From Pseudomonas sp. DY-1 (GTDB lineage: Bacteria; Pseudomonadota; Gammaproteobacteria; Pseudomonadales; Pseudomonadaceae): a stretch of DNA of 64,000 nt. The DNA lies in the NCBI RefSeq assembly GCF_003626975.1, contig NZ_CP032616.1, forward strand, positions 4,316,001-4,380,000, in the 5' to 3' direction. How positions within the stretch are numbered: the stretch's first letter is position 1; each line of letters begins with the position of its first letter. Both the position numbers and the translations under genes were made by a program. Positions 63,694 to 64,000 of the stretch are shown in pieces. Below the pieces are notes generated by a model, which did no database searches, had not been told where the DNA came from, and worked only from the letters and a program-made list of their open reading frames with translations.

Positions 63694-64000
63694 ATGGATG
63701 CCAACCGCATGCTGGCTCGCCCCTGGTTACCGGGGGTGGAGTTGTTTCATGCGGACTTCTCCGGGCAGCCCTTTGGCCGTCACAGCCACGACGCCTTCGC
63801 CATTGGCGCCATCCTGCATGGCGTAGGCGGCTATCAGTGCCGGGGTGAACGCCATGCGCTGCCGGCGGGCACTCTGTCGCTGATGAACCCCGAAGAGCCC
63901 CACACCGGGCATGCAGAATCCGAGCGGCTGATCTATCGCATGCTCTACGTCGAAGAGTCGCGCCTGCCGACCCTGCTCGGGCGCAAGCGCTTGCCCGATG
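63694..64000 (+). CDS. AraC-type transcriptional regulator, N-terminal part (runs off the window)
   Basis: The first 102 codons only, starting ATG at 63694, 2 bases after the preceding stop codon. The visible cupin-like sensor domain has LPGVELFHADFSGQPFGRHSHDAFAIGAILHG and LPAGTLSLMNPEEPHTGHAES, as in AraC-family regulators with an N-terminal arabinose-binding-like fold. The DNA-binding HTH would lie beyond the window. It may share a transcript with the SDR-like gene. Confidence 0.82.
   Translation, partial: MDANRMLARPWLPGVELFHADFSGQPFGRHSHDAFAIGAILHGVGGYQCRGERHALPAGTLSLMNPEEPHTGHAESERLIYRMLYVEESRLPTLLGRKRLPD

Noticed and set aside
1..64000. CRISPR array, tRNA, rRNA, prophage or transposase genes
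   Set aside because: I found no regularly spaced direct repeats, no tRNA-like cloverleaf with a T-loop, no rRNA text and no integrase or transposase coding sequence.

Overview
The window is high-GC chromosomal DNA from a gammaproteobacterium, almost certainly Pseudomonas in the broad sense. Evidence: the blocks pycR-pycA-pycB, aspA-lysR-adhA-purEK, pstSCAB-phoU ... phoRB, ubiCA-rubredoxins-rubredoxin reductase and HDOD-recG-oxyR follow the order I remember from P. aeruginosa, the proteins are Pseudomonas-like (TrhP, PstS, PhoB, AspA), and the intergenic DNA carries pseudomonad REP-type repeats. I cannot name the species. I see no prophage, transposase, CRISPR array, rRNA or tRNA.

Left part (1-17.4 kb): the 5' end of uvrD, a PAS-GGDEF-EAL signalling protein, a U32 tRNA-hydroxylation protein, a second-type glucose-6-phosphate dehydrogenase divergent from an RpiR/HexR-like regulator with a perfect HexR-like palindrome between them, a thioredoxin-like protein, the two-subunit pyruvate carboxylase with its LysR regulator, a CBS-pair protein, a degenerate EAL protein, an asparaginase and an AGCS amino acid symporter.

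Middle (17.4-37.7 kb): an Xre-type regulator, two GNAT acetyltransferases and a PaiB-like protein divergent from a MocR regulator, aspartase, a HypT-like LysR regulator, Zn-alcohol dehydrogenase, purEK behind a leader terminator, small membrane and secreted proteins, hexose-6-phosphate mutarotase, a four-gene MacAB-like export cassette, an acyl-CoA thioesterase, an MHS-family permease and a PQQ-type sugar dehydrogenase-like lipoprotein.

Phosphate block (37.7-50.7 kb): pstS, pstC, pstA, pstB and phoU run rightwards. Three conserved genes follow (response regulator, M23-like protein, CNNM/CBS protein), then phoBR on the opposite strand. Pho-box-like sites precede pstS, pstC and phoB, so the transporter, its signalling brake (PhoU) and the two-component system form one locus.

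Right part (50.7-64 kb): a secreted small repeat protein with a structured leader, ubiC-ubiA, two rubredoxins plus their reductase, an HU protein, an SCP2-like protein, an HDOD protein, oxyR-recG with overlapping start and stop, the Fur-box-preceded exbB-exbD-tonB operon, an NAD-epimerase-like protein and the start of an AraC-type regulator.

Most of the window is conserved housekeeping DNA. The less explained signals are intergenic: at least four families of dispersed repeats (two copies share stop codons with genes), a nested 139-bp inverted-repeat element, the purE leader terminator and a folded leader near 50.8 kb. I found no convincing undescribed multi-gene system.
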